A stretch of 64,000 nt of DNA, from contig NZ_JAPEPI010000001.1 of assembly GCF_026340305.1 (NCBI RefSeq), positions 310,001-374,000 of the forward strand, written 5' to 3'. The position numbers were made by a program, and so were the translations under genes. Every line of letters starts with the position of its first letter. The first letter of the stretch is position 1. This document shows positions 1-10,440 of this stretch, piece by piece. This stretch comes from Streptomyces sp. NBC_01381 (GTDB lineage Bacteria; Actinomycetota; Actinomycetes; Streptomycetales; Streptomycetaceae). Below the pieces are notes generated by a model. The model searched no databases, was not told where the DNA came from, and saw only the letters and a program-made list of their open reading frames with translations.

Positions 1-1
1 G

Positions 2-622
2 GTCACCGCGATGCCCGACGGCCTGCTCGGCCTGGAGGCGTTCCGCGCCAACCGCCCCGACATCGCGCTGCTCGACGTGATGGTGCCCGGCCTCGACGGC
101 GTCTCGCTGTGCCGCCGCATCCGCGACGAGTCCACGGTCCCGGTGATCATGCTCTCCGCGCGTGCCGACTCCATCGATGTCGTCCTCGGCCTGGAGGCGG
201 GCGCCGACGACTACGTGACCAAGCCGTTCGACGGCGCCGTGCTCGTCGCCAGGATCCGCGCCGTGCTGCGCCGCTTCGGCCACGCGAGCGGGCCGAACGC
301 GGCGCCCGCGGCCGGCGAGGCCGGCGCGCCGGACGGCGGCGTGCTGCACTTCGGCGATCTGGAGATCGACACGGAGGGCATGGAGGTCCGCAGGGCCGGC
401 GCTCCGGTGGCGCTGACACCGACCGAGATGCGGCTGCTCCTGGAGTTCTCCTCCGCGCCCGGCACGGTCCTCTCCCGCGACAAGCTCCTCGAGCGGGTGT
501 GGGACTACGGCTGGGGCGGGGACACGCGCGTCGTCGACGTCCATGTGCAGCGGCTGCGTACGAAGGTGGGCCAGGACCGCATCGAGACGGTCCGTGGCTT
601 CGGCTACAAGCTCAAGGCGTGA
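2..622 (+). CDS. cseB: OmpR-family response regulator, CseB-like (5' truncated by window)
   Basis: This is the C-terminal part of a two-component response regulator; the first codons lie before the window. The receiver part keeps the phosphoacceptor Asp in the LLDVMVPG motif (about residue 22 of the visible part) and the conserved Lys in YVTKPF. A linker rich in Gly and Ala leads to a winged-helix OmpR/PhoB DNA-binding domain with the usual LTPTEMRLL start and VDVHVQRLRTKV recognition helix. A sensor kinase gene follows 37 bases downstream on the same strand, so the two form a TCS operon. From memory both resemble CseB/CseC of Streptomyces, which switch on the cell-envelope sigma factor SigE. 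That assignment is by recall, and sigE itself is not in view. Confidence 0.85.
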   Translation, partial: VTAMPDGLLGLEAFRANRPDIALLDVMVPGLDGVSLCRRIRDESTVPVIMLSARADSIDVVLGLEAGADDYVTKPFDGAVLVARIRAVLRRFGHASGPNAAPAAGEAGAPDGGVLHFGDLEIDTEGMEVRRAGAPVALTPTEMRLLLEFSSAPGTVLSRDKLLERVWDYGWGGDTRVVDVHVQRLRTKVGQDRIETVRGFGYKLKA

Positions 623-659
623 GGGACATTCACCGCCAGGCGGATCGCAGGGGACGCAT

Positions 660-2012
660 ATGAGCAGGGGGACGCTGGGCTCCCGGCTGCGCCGGACGGT
701 TGGCTGCCGGCTGCGCACCGGCGTGCGCTGGAAGATCAGCGCGGCGATCGCCCTGGTCGGCGCGCTGGTCGCGGTGGCGCTCAGCCTTGTCGTACACAAC
801 GCGGCACGCGTCTCGATGCTCGACAGCGCGCGCGATTTCCAGGACACGAAGCTCGCGTACATGCAGCGGGGCTACGAGAACTCCGCCGGGCGGGCCGTCG
901 GCTTCAAGATCGACGACCCGGCTCTGCCGGACGGGCTGCGGGACAAGGTCGTGGCCGGGCGGCGCGGGACCTTCGTGGAGGAGCACGCCCACGGAGTGCC
1001 GGACATCTGGGCGGCCGTGCCGCTCAGCGACGGCCGCATCCTGTCGCTGCACACGCCGCTGCCCGACCGCAGCACCACCGTCATGAAGGACCTCGACCAG
1101 GCCCTGGTGATCGGCTCGATCTCGGTCGTCTTCGGCGGCTGCGCGCTCGGCGTGCTGATCGGCGGCCAGCTGTCACGGCGGCTGCGCAAGGCGGCGGCGG
1201 CGGCGCAGGACGTCGCCCAGGGGCAGACGGACGTCAGCGTACGAGAGGCCATCGGCGGCGTCGTACGCGATGAGACCGATGATCTGGCGCGGTCGGTGGA
1301 CGCGATGGCGGACGCCCTGAAGCAGCGCCTCGAGGCCGAGCGGCGGGTGACGGCGGACATCGCGCACGAGCTGCGTACGCCGGTGACGGGCCTGCTCACG
1401 GCGGCCGAGCTGCTCCCGCCGGGCCGCCCGACCGAGCTGGTCAGGGACCGCGCGCAGGCGATGCGCACGCTCGTCGAGGACGTCCTGGAAGTGGCCCGCC
1501 TCGACAGCGCGGCCGAGCGTGCCGAGCTGCAGGACATCATGCTGGGCGAGTTCGTGACGCGGCGGATCGCGGTGCTGAACGGGGATGTGAAGGTGACGGT
1601 GGTGCACGAGTCGGAGGTCACCACCGATCCGCGCCGCCTGGAGCGGATCCTGGGCAACCTCCTCGCCAACGCGGCCAAGCACGGCAAACCGCCGGTCGAG
1701 GTCAGTGTCGAGGGCCGCGTGGTGCGGGTCCGCGACCACGGCCCCGGCTTCCCCGCGGGTCTCCTCGCGGAGGGCCCGAGCCGCTTCCGCACCGGCAGTT
1801 CGGACCGCGCGGGCGTCGGCCACGGCCTGGGCCTGACGATCGCGGCGGGCCAGGCGCGCGTCCTCGGTGCCCGCCTCACCTTCCGCAACGTGACGCCGGC
1901 GGGCGCGGGCCCCGACGACCCGGCGGAGGGCGCGGTGGCAGTCCTCTGGCTCCCGGAACACGCCCCGACAAACACGGGCAGCTTCCCGATCTTGCAATTG
2001 CCGGACATGTAG
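660..2012 (+). CDS. cseC: Sensor histidine kinase, CseC-like
   Basis: Membrane sensor kinase of 450 residues, partner of the preceding regulator. It has a first membrane segment near residues 25-47 (ISAAIALVGALVAVALSLVV), a short extracytoplasmic sensor of about 95 residues, and a second segment (VIGSISVVFGGCALGVLIGG). A HAMP linker, a HisKA dimerisation helix with the phosphorylated His in DIAHELRTP, and a HATPase domain (N-box NLLANAAKHG, G-box RDHGPGF, then GHGLGL) follow. ATG at 660 was chosen over an in-frame codon at 543 because AGGGG lies just upstream and 543 falls inside the regulator gene. The CseC name rests on remembered similarity; the kinase function is secure. Confidence 0.87.
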   Translation: MSRGTLGSRLRRTVGCRLRTGVRWKISAAIALVGALVAVALSLVVHNAARVSMLDSARDFQDTKLAYMQRGYENSAGRAVGFKIDDPALPDGLRDKVVAGRRGTFVEEHAHGVPDIWAAVPLSDGRILSLHTPLPDRSTTVMKDLDQALVIGSISVVFGGCALGVLIGGQLSRRLRKAAAAAQDVAQGQTDVSVREAIGGVVRDETDDLARSVDAMADALKQRLEAERRVTADIAHELRTPVTGLLTAAELLPPGRPTELVRDRAQAMRTLVEDVLEVARLDSAAERAELQDIMLGEFVTRRIAVLNGDVKVTVVHESEVTTDPRRLERILGNLLANAAKHGKPPVEVSVEGRVVRVRDHGPGFPAGLLAEGPSRFRTGSSDRAGVGHGLGLTIAAGQARVLGARLTFRNVTPAGAGPDDPAEGAVAVLWLPEHAPTNTGSFPILQLPDM

Positions 2013-2118
2013 CCACCCCGAGCCGCCTCCGTTGTGGGCAGGCGTTCCGCAGGGCGGAACGGGTGGGCACAACGCCAACTGCCAGGTGCCGAAACCCAAG
2101 GGACCAGGCTAAGAAACG

Positions 2119-2148
2119 GGCCCCCGGCGCCAGAAGGCACCGGGGGCC
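2119..2148. terminator. Bidirectional hairpin between cseC-like gene and MFS gene
   Basis: A 9-bp GC-only stem (GGCCCCCGG / CCGGGGGCC) with a 12-base loop lies between two convergent genes. There is no clear T-run on either side, so it is a streptomycete-style stem without a U-tract. Confidence 0.6.
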
Positions 2149-2179
2149 AGTTCAGCCGGGGTAGGCGGACAACCGCAGG

Positions 2180-3880
<1,701 letters not shown>

Positions 3881-3957
3881 CTACTTACTTGCCGCCCGGC
3901 AAGTTGACTACACTGAGGGAAACTAGACCCCTAACTAGCCGGGCGTCAAGTAAGTAA
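3881..3957. promoter_or_regulatory. Putative TetR operator pair in the MFS/TetR divergent promoter
   Basis: Bases 3881-3900 and 3938-3957 are an inverted repeat matching at 18 of 20 positions around TACTTACTTG-CGCCCGGC. The left arm also contains its own perfect palindrome (CTTGCCG-CC-CGGCAAG, 3888-3903). The site fills the space between the divergent starts, so one repressor could shut both promoters. Confidence 0.72.
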
Positions 3958-4011
3958 ATTCGAGTCCTTCGAGTCCAGGGATTCGAGCCGAGGAAGCCGA
4001 GGAGCACCGAG

Positions 4012-4593
4012 ATGGTCACGGGCACGGGCAAGCAGCAGCGCCGCGGGAACACCCGTCAGCGCATCCAGGACGTGGCCCTCGAACTCTTCGCCGAGCAGGG
4101 GTACGAGAAGACGTCACTGCGCGAGATCTCCGAGCGCCTGGACGTCACGAAGGCCGCGCTGTACTACCACTTCAAGACCAAGGAAGACATCCTCACCAGC
4201 ATCTTCGAGGACCTCACCCGGCCCATCGACGAGCTGGTGGCGTGGGGCAAGGAACAGCCGCGCACCCTGGAGATCAAGCGGGAGATCCTGACCCGCTACA
4301 GCGAGATCCTCACCGGCGCGTCGCCGCTCTTCCGCTTCATGCAGGAGAACCAGGCGACGATGCGGGACCTGAAGACGGGCGAGACCTTCAAGGACCGCAT
4401 GTTCAGCCTGCTCGACATCCTCAAGGAGCCGGGCGCCCCGATGACCGCCCAAGTGCGCTGCTTCAGCGCGCTGTTCACGATGCACGGCGGCATGTTCGTC
4501 CTCAAGGACGCCGAAGGCGACCCCGAGGAGAAGCGCAAGGCCATCCTCGAGGTCGCCATCGATCTGGTGACACGGGCGCACGAAGGCGCCTGA
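4012..4593 (+). CDS. TetR-family transcriptional repressor
   Basis: Regulator of 193 residues. The N-terminal helix-turn-helix (roughly residues 13-60) has the typical RQRIQDVALELFAEQGYEKTS lead-in split over helices 1 and 2, then LREISERLDVTKAALYYHFKTKEDIL as recognition helix and helix 4 start. The remaining helical domain should bind an inducer and dimerise. It is transcribed away from the MFS exporter and probably represses the exporter and itself through the 3881-3957 repeat. The inducer is unknown. Confidence 0.9.
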   Translation: MVTGTGKQQRRGNTRQRIQDVALELFAEQGYEKTSLREISERLDVTKAALYYHFKTKEDILTSIFEDLTRPIDELVAWGKEQPRTLEIKREILTRYSEILTGASPLFRFMQENQATMRDLKTGETFKDRMFSLLDILKEPGAPMTAQVRCFSALFTMHGGMFVLKDAEGDPEEKRKAILEVAIDLVTRAHEGA

Positions 4594-4604
4594 ACGGGGT
4601 CGGG

Positions 4605-5294
4605 TCAGACGGTGACGCCGTTGGAGCGCAGGAACGCGACGGGGTCGACCGCGGTGCCGTAGTTCGGGGTCGTACGGATCTCGAAGTGCAGGTGCGGGCC
4701 GCTGGAGTTGCCGGTGTTGCCGGAGGCGGCGATGTGCTGCCCGGTGGCGACGGCCTGGCCGACGCGCACGTCGATCTTGGACAGGTGCGCGTACTGCGAG
4801 AAGGTGCCGTTGTCGTGCTTGATCACGATGGCGTTGCCGTAGGCGGGGCCGTCACCGGCGCCGTTGCCGCCGGCCTTGACGACGGTGCCGCCGTGCACGG
4901 CCTCGACCGAGGTGCCGATCGGCACCGCGAAGTCCTGGCCGGAGTGCTTGGAGGACCACATGCTGCCGCCGAGGCCGAAGGACGCGGAGAGCGTGTACTT
5001 GTCGACCGGGTCCTGCCAGGAGGAGGCCTTCTTCGCGGCGGCCTGCTTGGCCTGCGCGGCCTTCTTCGTCGCGGCCTGCTTGGCCGTCTCCGCGGCCTTG
5101 GCCTGAGCGGCGGCCTGGGCGGCGATCGAGTTCGCGGAGATGCCGGGCAGCGCACCGGCACTGTCGGCAGCGGCCGCGACACCGGATCCGAGAACTGCCG
5201 ATGCTCCGAGCCCGAGGGCTGCGACGCTGACGACGGCGGTCCGCGTACGGAGCAGGGACAGGCCGGAACGGTGGGTCTTGGCGCGCTTCGACAT
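4605..5294 (-). CDS. Secreted M23-family (LytM) peptidoglycan endopeptidase
   Basis: Exported protein of 229 residues. A long signal peptide (basic start MSKRAKTHR, then VVSVAALGLGASAVLG, cleavage near AAAA-DS) is followed by an Ala/Lys-rich helical stretch at about 60-95 that looks like a coiled coil. The C-terminal LytM domain has the zinc ligands: H and D of HSGQDFAVP and the HLHF motif of SGPHLHFEI, with the active-site His in the preceding QYAHLSKI strand. It should cut stem peptides or cross-links in peptidoglycan outside the membrane. GGAGG sits 9 bases upstream of the ATG. The long leader upstream can form alternative hairpins, so control at RNA level is possible. Confidence 0.9.
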   Translation of the reverse strand: MSKRAKTHRSGLSLLRTRTAVVSVAALGLGASAVLGSGVAAAADSAGALPGISANSIAAQAAAQAKAAETAKQAATKKAAQAKQAAAKKASSWQDPVDKYTLSASFGLGGSMWSSKHSGQDFAVPIGTSVEAVHGGTVVKAGGNGAGDGPAYGNAIVIKHDNGTFSQYAHLSKIDVRVGQAVATGQHIAASGNTGNSSGPHLHFEIRTTPNYGTAVDPVAFLRSNGVTV

Positions 5295-5541
5295 GCTGGA
5301 TTACCTCCGGGATGGGGGGCGTGGTTCGGCCTGCGTCGGCGGGCCGGGCATAAAGGCACCCGGCACACGCAGCTCTGCGTCCCGCCGGGTTGGCCATCCC
5401 TTGGTAACCCGCACCCCCACCGATGCCCAAACCCCCCATCTACTACCGAAAGCCGTAGCTCAGGGCGGCCCTTTCCTCCCCTTGACACCACCCAAATCCG
5501 ACAATTCCCCCTTCAGCTACATGCCGGAATTAGCCACTCAA
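5295..5541 (-). promoter_or_regulatory. Long structured leader and promoter of the M23 peptidase gene; candidate riboswitch
   Basis: On the minus strand TTGAGT (5541-5536) and TAGCTG (5519-5514) are spaced by 16 bases and would give a leader of about 210 bases. Within it, 5358-5364 can pair with 5384-5390, enclosing an inner ACGCAG-AG-CTGCGT stem, while 5359-5364 can instead pair with 5343-5348. The two hairpins exclude each other. The phrase GGCCAACC-CGGC-GGGACGCAGAGC is one base in each half away from the conserved GGCAAACC and GGGACGCAAAGC blocks of the c-di-GMP-I (GEMM) riboswitch. The rest of that consensus is not evident, so the class is uncertain. The remaining sequence up to 5771 shows no gene. 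Confidence 0.4.
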
Positions 5542-5771
5542 GACGGGTTTAACCCCACACGGCAGAGGCCCCACACGCCCGCGCCCACCCGTATCGAAGG
5601 CTCCCCACCCCCACGCGCCGAAGGTCCCGGAGGTTGCGGACCGAAGGTCCCGACGGCACCCCCGCACGTCACCACTATTCCGCCTAGTACCGGACATAAC
5701 GCCTGTGCGTCATGTCACCGGGGACCGAGATCCACATCCTCCGGAATGTGACCGGCACTACGCTCACGCGC

Positions 5772-8700
5772 ATGGATCCCGTGGTCATCGGCACCCGGCT
5801 CGCGTCGGCGGCCGTAACCCCTCTGATCAAGAAGTTATTCGTCCGTGAAGGGCCGGGGGCAGGCCTGGTGGACCGCCCGGTACGCCTCTCCGGCCTGGTG
5901 TCCTTCAGGGGCGAGAAGCGCACGCTGACTCAACAGGACCTGGCAAAGCTGGCCGCCGCCCTCGTCCGCCAGGCCCTGCGCACCGGAGAGCCGGCGATCA
6001 CCGCCAACGAGGAGCGGGCGGTGGCGGACGCCCTGACCTGCACCCTGCACGCGCTCGGCGACCTCACCCTCAGCGACGTGGAGGCGGTGGAGCTCGGCCA
6101 CGGGGCCCTTGCTGCGCGGCTGAGGCAAGCCGCCGGCCGCCCGGACCGCGACCTCTCGGCGGACGCCACGTACTTCTACGAGCGCCTGCTCGACACCACC
6201 TGCCTGCACATCCTGCACTTCTTCACGCAACGCTCGACCTTCGTGGCAGCGACGCTGGTGGCACAGAGCCGCCGCCAGGCGGAGCTGATAGCGAAGGCGG
6301 ACGAACTGATAGCCCGCAGCCCGCTCCCCGGGGCGGAGGACGTGGCCTTCGAGCAGCGGTATCTCGCGTACGTGGCGAAGAAGCACGGCAAGCTGACGAT
6401 CTTCGGGATCGACCTGGCGAATTCGCCGGGGCGGTGGCCGTTGGATGCGGCGTATATGTCGCTGGAGGCGACGGGGCGATTCATCCTCCAGGCCCGGTCG
6501 CCGGAGCAGTACGCCCTCGCCCTGGCCGAGTCAGGCCCCCCTGGACCCCGGCCCGCCGACCAGGCCCTCACCACCCATGAGCGGGTACTCCTACGAGGCG
6601 AGGCGGGCTCCGGCAAAAGCACACTCGTCCAGTGGCTGGCGGTGAGCACGGCGGGCGGTCCCGCCGCCGAGGACCGCATGGCGTACCTCCACGACCGCGT
6701 CCCCTACGTCCTCCCCCTGCGCACCCTCACCCGCCACGGCGAGCGCCTCCCCGCCCCGGCGGACTTCCTCGCCTCGGTCGGCTCCCCGCTCGCGGGCACT
6801 CAGCCGTCCGGCTGGGAGTCCCGCGTACTGACGGCGGGCCGGGCGCTGGTCCTGGTGGACGGAATCGACGAGATCCCCGAGTCGGAACGCGCCCGCACCC
6901 GGACCTGGCTCACCGACCTGATCGACGCTTACCCCGGCAACCGGTGGCTGGTGACGTCCCGCCCTTCGGCGGTACGCGAGGACTGGCTGGCCGAGGAGGG
7001 CTTCACCGAGCTGACACTCTCCGAGATGAGCCGAGTGGATGTCGCCGCCTTCATCGGCCGCTGGCACGCGGCCGCGGCGACGGGCGTCCCGGACGAGGAC
7101 GCGGCACTGGCTTCGTACGAGAAGCAGTTACTGGGGGCAGTCAGCTCGAAACCGGACCTGGGCCGCCTGGCCACCAACCCCCTGATGTGCGGCCTGATCT
7201 GCGCCCTGCACCGCGACCGCAGGGGCTTCCTCCCTCTCAGCCGCAAGGACCTTTACGCGGCGGCGCTTTCGATGCTCCTCGTACGCCGCGACCGCGAACG
7301 CCACATGGATGTACCGGAGCTGCGCGAGGAGCCACAGCTCCAGATCCTGCAACGCCTGGCGTACTGGCTGATCCGCAACGGCCGTACGGAGATGGACCGT
7401 TCACGGGCGGAGGCAATCATCGGGGATGTCCTGCCTGCGGTGCCGGAGGTCGCGGCGCTCGGCGACGCGGCGGAGGTGTACGCGCACTTCCTGCACCGCA
7501 GCGGGCTGCTGCGCGAACCCGCCCCGGACACGGTCGGCTTCGTACACCGCACCTTCCAGGACTTCTTGGGGGCGCGGGCAGTCCTGGACGAGGGCGACTT
7601 CGGGCTGCTCGTCGGGAACGCGGCGGACGATCAGTGGGCGGACGTCATCCAGATGACAGTGGCGCAGGCGCGGCCGCGTGAACGTGTGGAAATCTTCCGG
7701 GACTTGCTCGCCTCCGGGGACCAGAACCCGGCCGACTCCTTGGCCCGGATGCGGATCCACCTCCTCGCAGCGGTTTGCCTGGAGCACGCGGCGGAGTTGG
7801 AGCAGGGGGTTCGGGGGGAGGTGGAGCGGCGGGTGCGGGAGCACATTCCCCCGCTGAGCGCCGAGAACGCCCGCGCGCTAGCAGGGGTCGGGCCGCTGGT
7901 GCTGGATCTGCTACCGGGGCCGGACGCCCTGAGCGACGAGGAGGCCCGGCATGTGGCGACCACCGCGACGCACATCCGGTCGGACGCCGCGATTCCGTTC
8001 CTCGCACGTTTCGCACGGCACCCCAGTATCGGGGCGCGCAGCCAGCTCATGTGGGGCTGGAGCCGTTACGACCGCCGGCTCTACGCGGAGCAGGTCATCT
8101 CCCGGCTCAATGACGGAGTCACAAACTTCGTCTTCCGAAGCGACGAGGACGTGGCGGAGGTCGAGCGGCTGGATCTACGTCCGGAGCGCCTGGACATCCG
8201 CGAAGGCGTCTCCGCCGAGGGGGTCTCCAGTCTGCTCGTGGCCTGCGCACCCACCTTCCTGATACTGGAACTGCCTCCGCCCCGACTCACCGCCGAGGCC
8301 ATCGACGCGTTGCGCGACCTGACGGCACTGCGCTTCTTCGACATCGACGAGCCCTGGGACCTCTCCCTGATCCCGCCCCGGACACCGCTGCGCACCTTGG
8401 GGTTCATCAAGTCCCTCGGCGCGCTGACCGACTTCCACCACATCAGCACGTGGCCAGGGCTGGAGTGGATCGCCCTCGGCGCCAACGACCACCTGACCAC
8501 CGCCGCGGAGTGGGAGACGCTCGCGTGTCTACCCCGGCTCTCCGAGCTGAGCCTGTCGTCCCACAGCCTCGCCTGCGCGCCTCCTGGGACGATCCTGCGT
8601 GGCGTCAGGACGCTTCGGCTGCACCCCGCACCCGATCGGGACACCACGACGGCCCGCGTCCCGAGCCTGCTGCCGGAGCTCACCAGCCTCCACGTGCTGC

Positions 8701-8852
8701 GCCCCACGGGGCATGGGACAGCCGTCGACGTGACCGCACTGGCGGACCACCCGACCCTTGCCCACCTGAGGGCCCCCACCCCCGGCACTACGGGCCTCGA
8801 AGCACTCCCCGCCCACATCGAGGTGGTGGCCTACCCGCCCATCACCGATTGA
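5772..8852 (+). CDS. NACHT NTPase with C-terminal leucine-rich repeats (NLR-like), island copy 1
   Basis: Large STAND-type ATPase of about 1026 residues. A helical N-terminal region (about 1-260), which I compare with the helical effector-side domains of bacterial NACHT proteins, precedes a NACHT module: Walker A GEAGSGKS at 276-283 and Walker B LVLVDGIDE with Asp near 363. A winged-helix/arm region contains NPLMCGLICAL and FVHRTFQDFLGA. The last 230 residues carry leucine-rich-type repeats (LTALRFFDI, LPRLSELSLSS, LTSLHVLRP). ATG at 5772 is chosen because the protein then begins MDPVV-, like MEPVV- of the paralogue at 12006; an in-frame ATG at 5712 exists. TACGCT seven bases before 5772 suggests a leaderless start. 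Bacterial NACHT proteins are known to act in anti-phage defence; that role here is inference. Confidence 0.85.
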   Translation: MDPVVIGTRLASAAVTPLIKKLFVREGPGAGLVDRPVRLSGLVSFRGEKRTLTQQDLAKLAAALVRQALRTGEPAITANEERAVADALTCTLHALGDLTLSDVEAVELGHGALAARLRQAAGRPDRDLSADATYFYERLLDTTCLHILHFFTQRSTFVAATLVAQSRRQAELIAKADELIARSPLPGAEDVAFEQRYLAYVAKKHGKLTIFGIDLANSPGRWPLDAAYMSLEATGRFILQARSPEQYALALAESGPPGPRPADQALTTHERVLLRGEAGSGKSTLVQWLAVSTAGGPAAEDRMAYLHDRVPYVLPLRTLTRHGERLPAPADFLASVGSPLAGTQPSGWESRVLTAGRALVLVDGIDEIPESERARTRTWLTDLIDAYPGNRWLVTSRPSAVREDWLAEEGFTELTLSEMSRVDVAAFIGRWHAAAATGVPDEDAALASYEKQLLGAVSSKPDLGRLATNPLMCGLICALHRDRRGFLPLSRKDLYAAALSMLLVRRDRERHMDVPELREEPQLQILQRLAYWLIRNGRTEMDRSRAEAIIGDVLPAVPEVAALGDAAEVYAHFLHRSGLLREPAPDTVGFVHRTFQDFLGARAVLDEGDFGLLVGNAADDQWADVIQMTVAQARPRERVEIFRDLLASGDQNPADSLARMRIHLLAAVCLEHAAELEQGVRGEVERRVREHIPPLSAENARALAGVGPLVLDLLPGPDALSDEEARHVATTATHIRSDAAIPFLARFARHPSIGARSQLMWGWSRYDRRLYAEQVISRLNDGVTNFVFRSDEDVAEVERLDLRPERLDIREGVSAEGVSSLLVACAPTFLILELPPPRLTAEAIDALRDLTALRFFDIDEPWDLSLIPPRTPLRTLGFIKSLGALTDFHHISTWPGLEWIALGANDHLTTAAEWETLACLPRLSELSLSSHSLACAPPGTILRGVRTLRLHPAPDRDTTTARVPSLLPELTSLHVLRPTGHGTAVDVTALADHPTLAHLRAPTPGTTGLEALPAHIEVVAYPPITD

Positions 8853-9237
8853 GCTGAAACCACACCCCTTTGCCGCCCCCGGTAGGCGTCACCCCGCACA
8901 CATCCGACAGCGCGGTCACGAGAAACAACCCCCGCCCACCGGTGTCCTCAGCGGGAGCCCGCCGGGGCGCGGGCAATTGTTCGCTCCCGTCGTACACGGC
9001 GATGCGTACGTGGGTGGAGGCGACGGCAGCTCTCAGATGCACGTCACCTTTGGTGTGCTGATGGACATTGGTCACGAGCTCCGATGTGCAGAGTGCGGCG
9101 GATTCGGCCAGATGCCCGAGCCCGAGGGTCTCCAGCGCGCTGCGCACGAAGTCCCGGCAGATCTTGGGTGAGGTGGCACTGGCTGGGGTGAACAGGGTGT
9201 AGGTCTGCGGAAGTTGAGAACTCTCGGGTACGCCCAT
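8842..9237 (-). CDS. RsbW/SpoIIAB-like ATP-binding protein (HATPase_c)
   Basis: Small GHKL-fold ATPase of 131 residues. It has the N-box ELVTNVHQHT, a D-box-like IAVYDGSE and the G-box GGRGLFLV. Streptomycetes carry dozens of such single-domain ATPases, many beside XRE/DUF397 genes as here; a few are anti-sigma factors, most are uncharacterised. The start at 9237 is set by GGGAGG 8 bases upstream; a further in-frame start at 9276 lacks one. Its 3' end overlaps the convergent NACHT gene by 11 bases. It may act with the divergent XRE and DUF397 genes, but no partner can be proved from sequence. Confidence 0.82.
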   Translation of the reverse strand: MGVPESSQLPQTYTLFTPASATSPKICRDFVRSALETLGLGHLAESAALCTSELVTNVHQHTKGDVHLRAAVASTHVRIAVYDGSEQLPAPRRAPAEDTGGRGLFLVTALSDVCGVTPTGGGKGVWFQLNR

Positions 9238-9543
9238 CAAACGCCTCCCAGGCGTCGGGTCCGCTGTGACGGTCACTCACGCGCACGGGCCCGCCCGCAG
9301 TGGCCTACCACCCCTCGCGAACAACCTCCCGTCCGGCACGGGGAGTTGGATCGGGCGGTGCGCTTCTGCGGTCAGGCATGGGTGCGCTGCGTCGACAGCG
9401 AGGCTTCCGGCATCTCTGCGTGAGCGTCGCCGCACTCAGCGTAGGGAACAACTCCACACAACTGCAACCTACTCTGCCCATTGAGTGGACTCCGGCTTAC
9501 CGCAGCGGAACACTGAGGCTCAATCAGATAGGGAAGGCTGCAC
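9238..9543. other. Divergent intergenic region, no gene seen
   Basis: About 300 bases separate the RsbW-like ATPase from the XRE gene. The half nearer the XRE start is poorer in G+C than its surroundings and should hold both promoters. I could not identify a convincing -35/-10 pair, operator or RNA. Confidence 0.5.
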
Positions 9544-10431
9544 GTGGCACTGCGGATCAACATCACCGAGCGCCAGCGACGCATCGGGGCCGAACTACGC
9601 AAAGCGCGCCGACAGGCTGGAATTGCTGTCGGCGAAGGCGGCCGCCTCATCGGCATGAGTGGCCCGCACCTCACTCATGTCGAGTCCGGCCGCACCGGAA
9701 TCCCGTCCCAGCGGCTCCGCGAGCTACTCAAGGCGTACGGCTACAAGAATGAGGAGTACATCGACGCTCTGGTGGACCTCGCCGAGAGCAAAGGCAGAGG
9801 CTGGTGGACCGAGTACCGCAAGTCCCTGCCTCAACGCAGCCTTGACCTGGCCGAGTTGGAATCCCGTGCCACAGCGATCCAGAGTTACGAGACGCTCCTC
9901 ATCCCAGGGCTGCTCCAGACCGAGGCCTACATGCGGGCCCTCTTCTGCAGCTCGCGACCAGGCGCCTCCCCCACAGAGATCGACACGCTTGTCCGCTACC
10001 GCCGCGCACGCCAGCAGATCCTCGCGGACGGCTCTCCCACAGCCATCCACGCCGTCATCCACGAGGCCGCCCTACGCATCATCGTGGGCAGCTCGGATGT
10101 CATGCGAGACCAACTCACGCATCTCCTGCGTTCCGCCCAGCGCCCGGGGACCACGATCCAGATCTTGCCCTTCGACGCCGGGGCCCGCGCCTGGTTCGGC
10201 ACGCCGCTGCTGATCCTCGGCGCAGGGGTGCCTGGACTGGAGACAGTGATCGTCGAGCACCCGGCAGAGCCGCTCAGGCTTGGCGACATCGAGTCCATCG
10301 CCCGCTACAGGAGCACCTTCGACTCACTGAGCCGGAACTCACTCCCCCGTGTGACAGCCGATGGCTCCCCGGGCAGCCACGAACGCCGGGACTCCTGGGG
10401 GCTCATTCACCACGTCCTCTATACGTACTAG
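9544..10431 (+). CDS. XRE-family regulator with DUF5753 domain
   Basis: Protein of 295 residues with an N-terminal lambda-repressor-type helix-turn-helix (about 10-70, GAELRKARRQAGIAVGEGGRLIGMSGPHLTHVESGR) recognisable in two adjoining pieces, followed by a DUF5753 domain with its typical LIPGLLQTEAYMRAL and IQILPFDAGA stretches. This is the WhiJ/AbaA-type architecture common in Streptomyces, nearly always with a DUF397 gene directly downstream, as seen here 9 bases away. The family binds DNA and the DUF397 partner modulates it. The start is GTG with GGGAAGG upstream. Which genes it controls is unknown; the neighbouring ATPase and NACHT genes are reasonable candidates. Confidence 0.88.
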   Translation: MALRINITERQRRIGAELRKARRQAGIAVGEGGRLIGMSGPHLTHVESGRTGIPSQRLRELLKAYGYKNEEYIDALVDLAESKGRGWWTEYRKSLPQRSLDLAELESRATAIQSYETLLIPGLLQTEAYMRALFCSSRPGASPTEIDTLVRYRRARQQILADGSPTAIHAVIHEAALRIIVGSSDVMRDQLTHLLRSAQRPGTTIQILPFDAGARAWFGTPLLILGAGVPGLETVIVEHPAEPLRLGDIESIARYRSTFDSLSRNSLPRVTADGSPGSHERRDSWGLIHHVLYTY

Positions 10432-10440
10432 GAGTACGTC

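Noticed and set aside
5295..5541. c-di-AMP (ydaO-type) riboswitch upstream of the M23 gene
   Set aside because: The usual GGGGTGAA and CAGCTAACC blocks of that class are not found. The leader is kept as a candidate of another or unknown class.
4242..5552. Open frame of 436 codons spanning the TetR and M23 genes
   Set aside because: It crosses two well-supported genes in other frames and gives a Gly/Asp-rich translation without domains.
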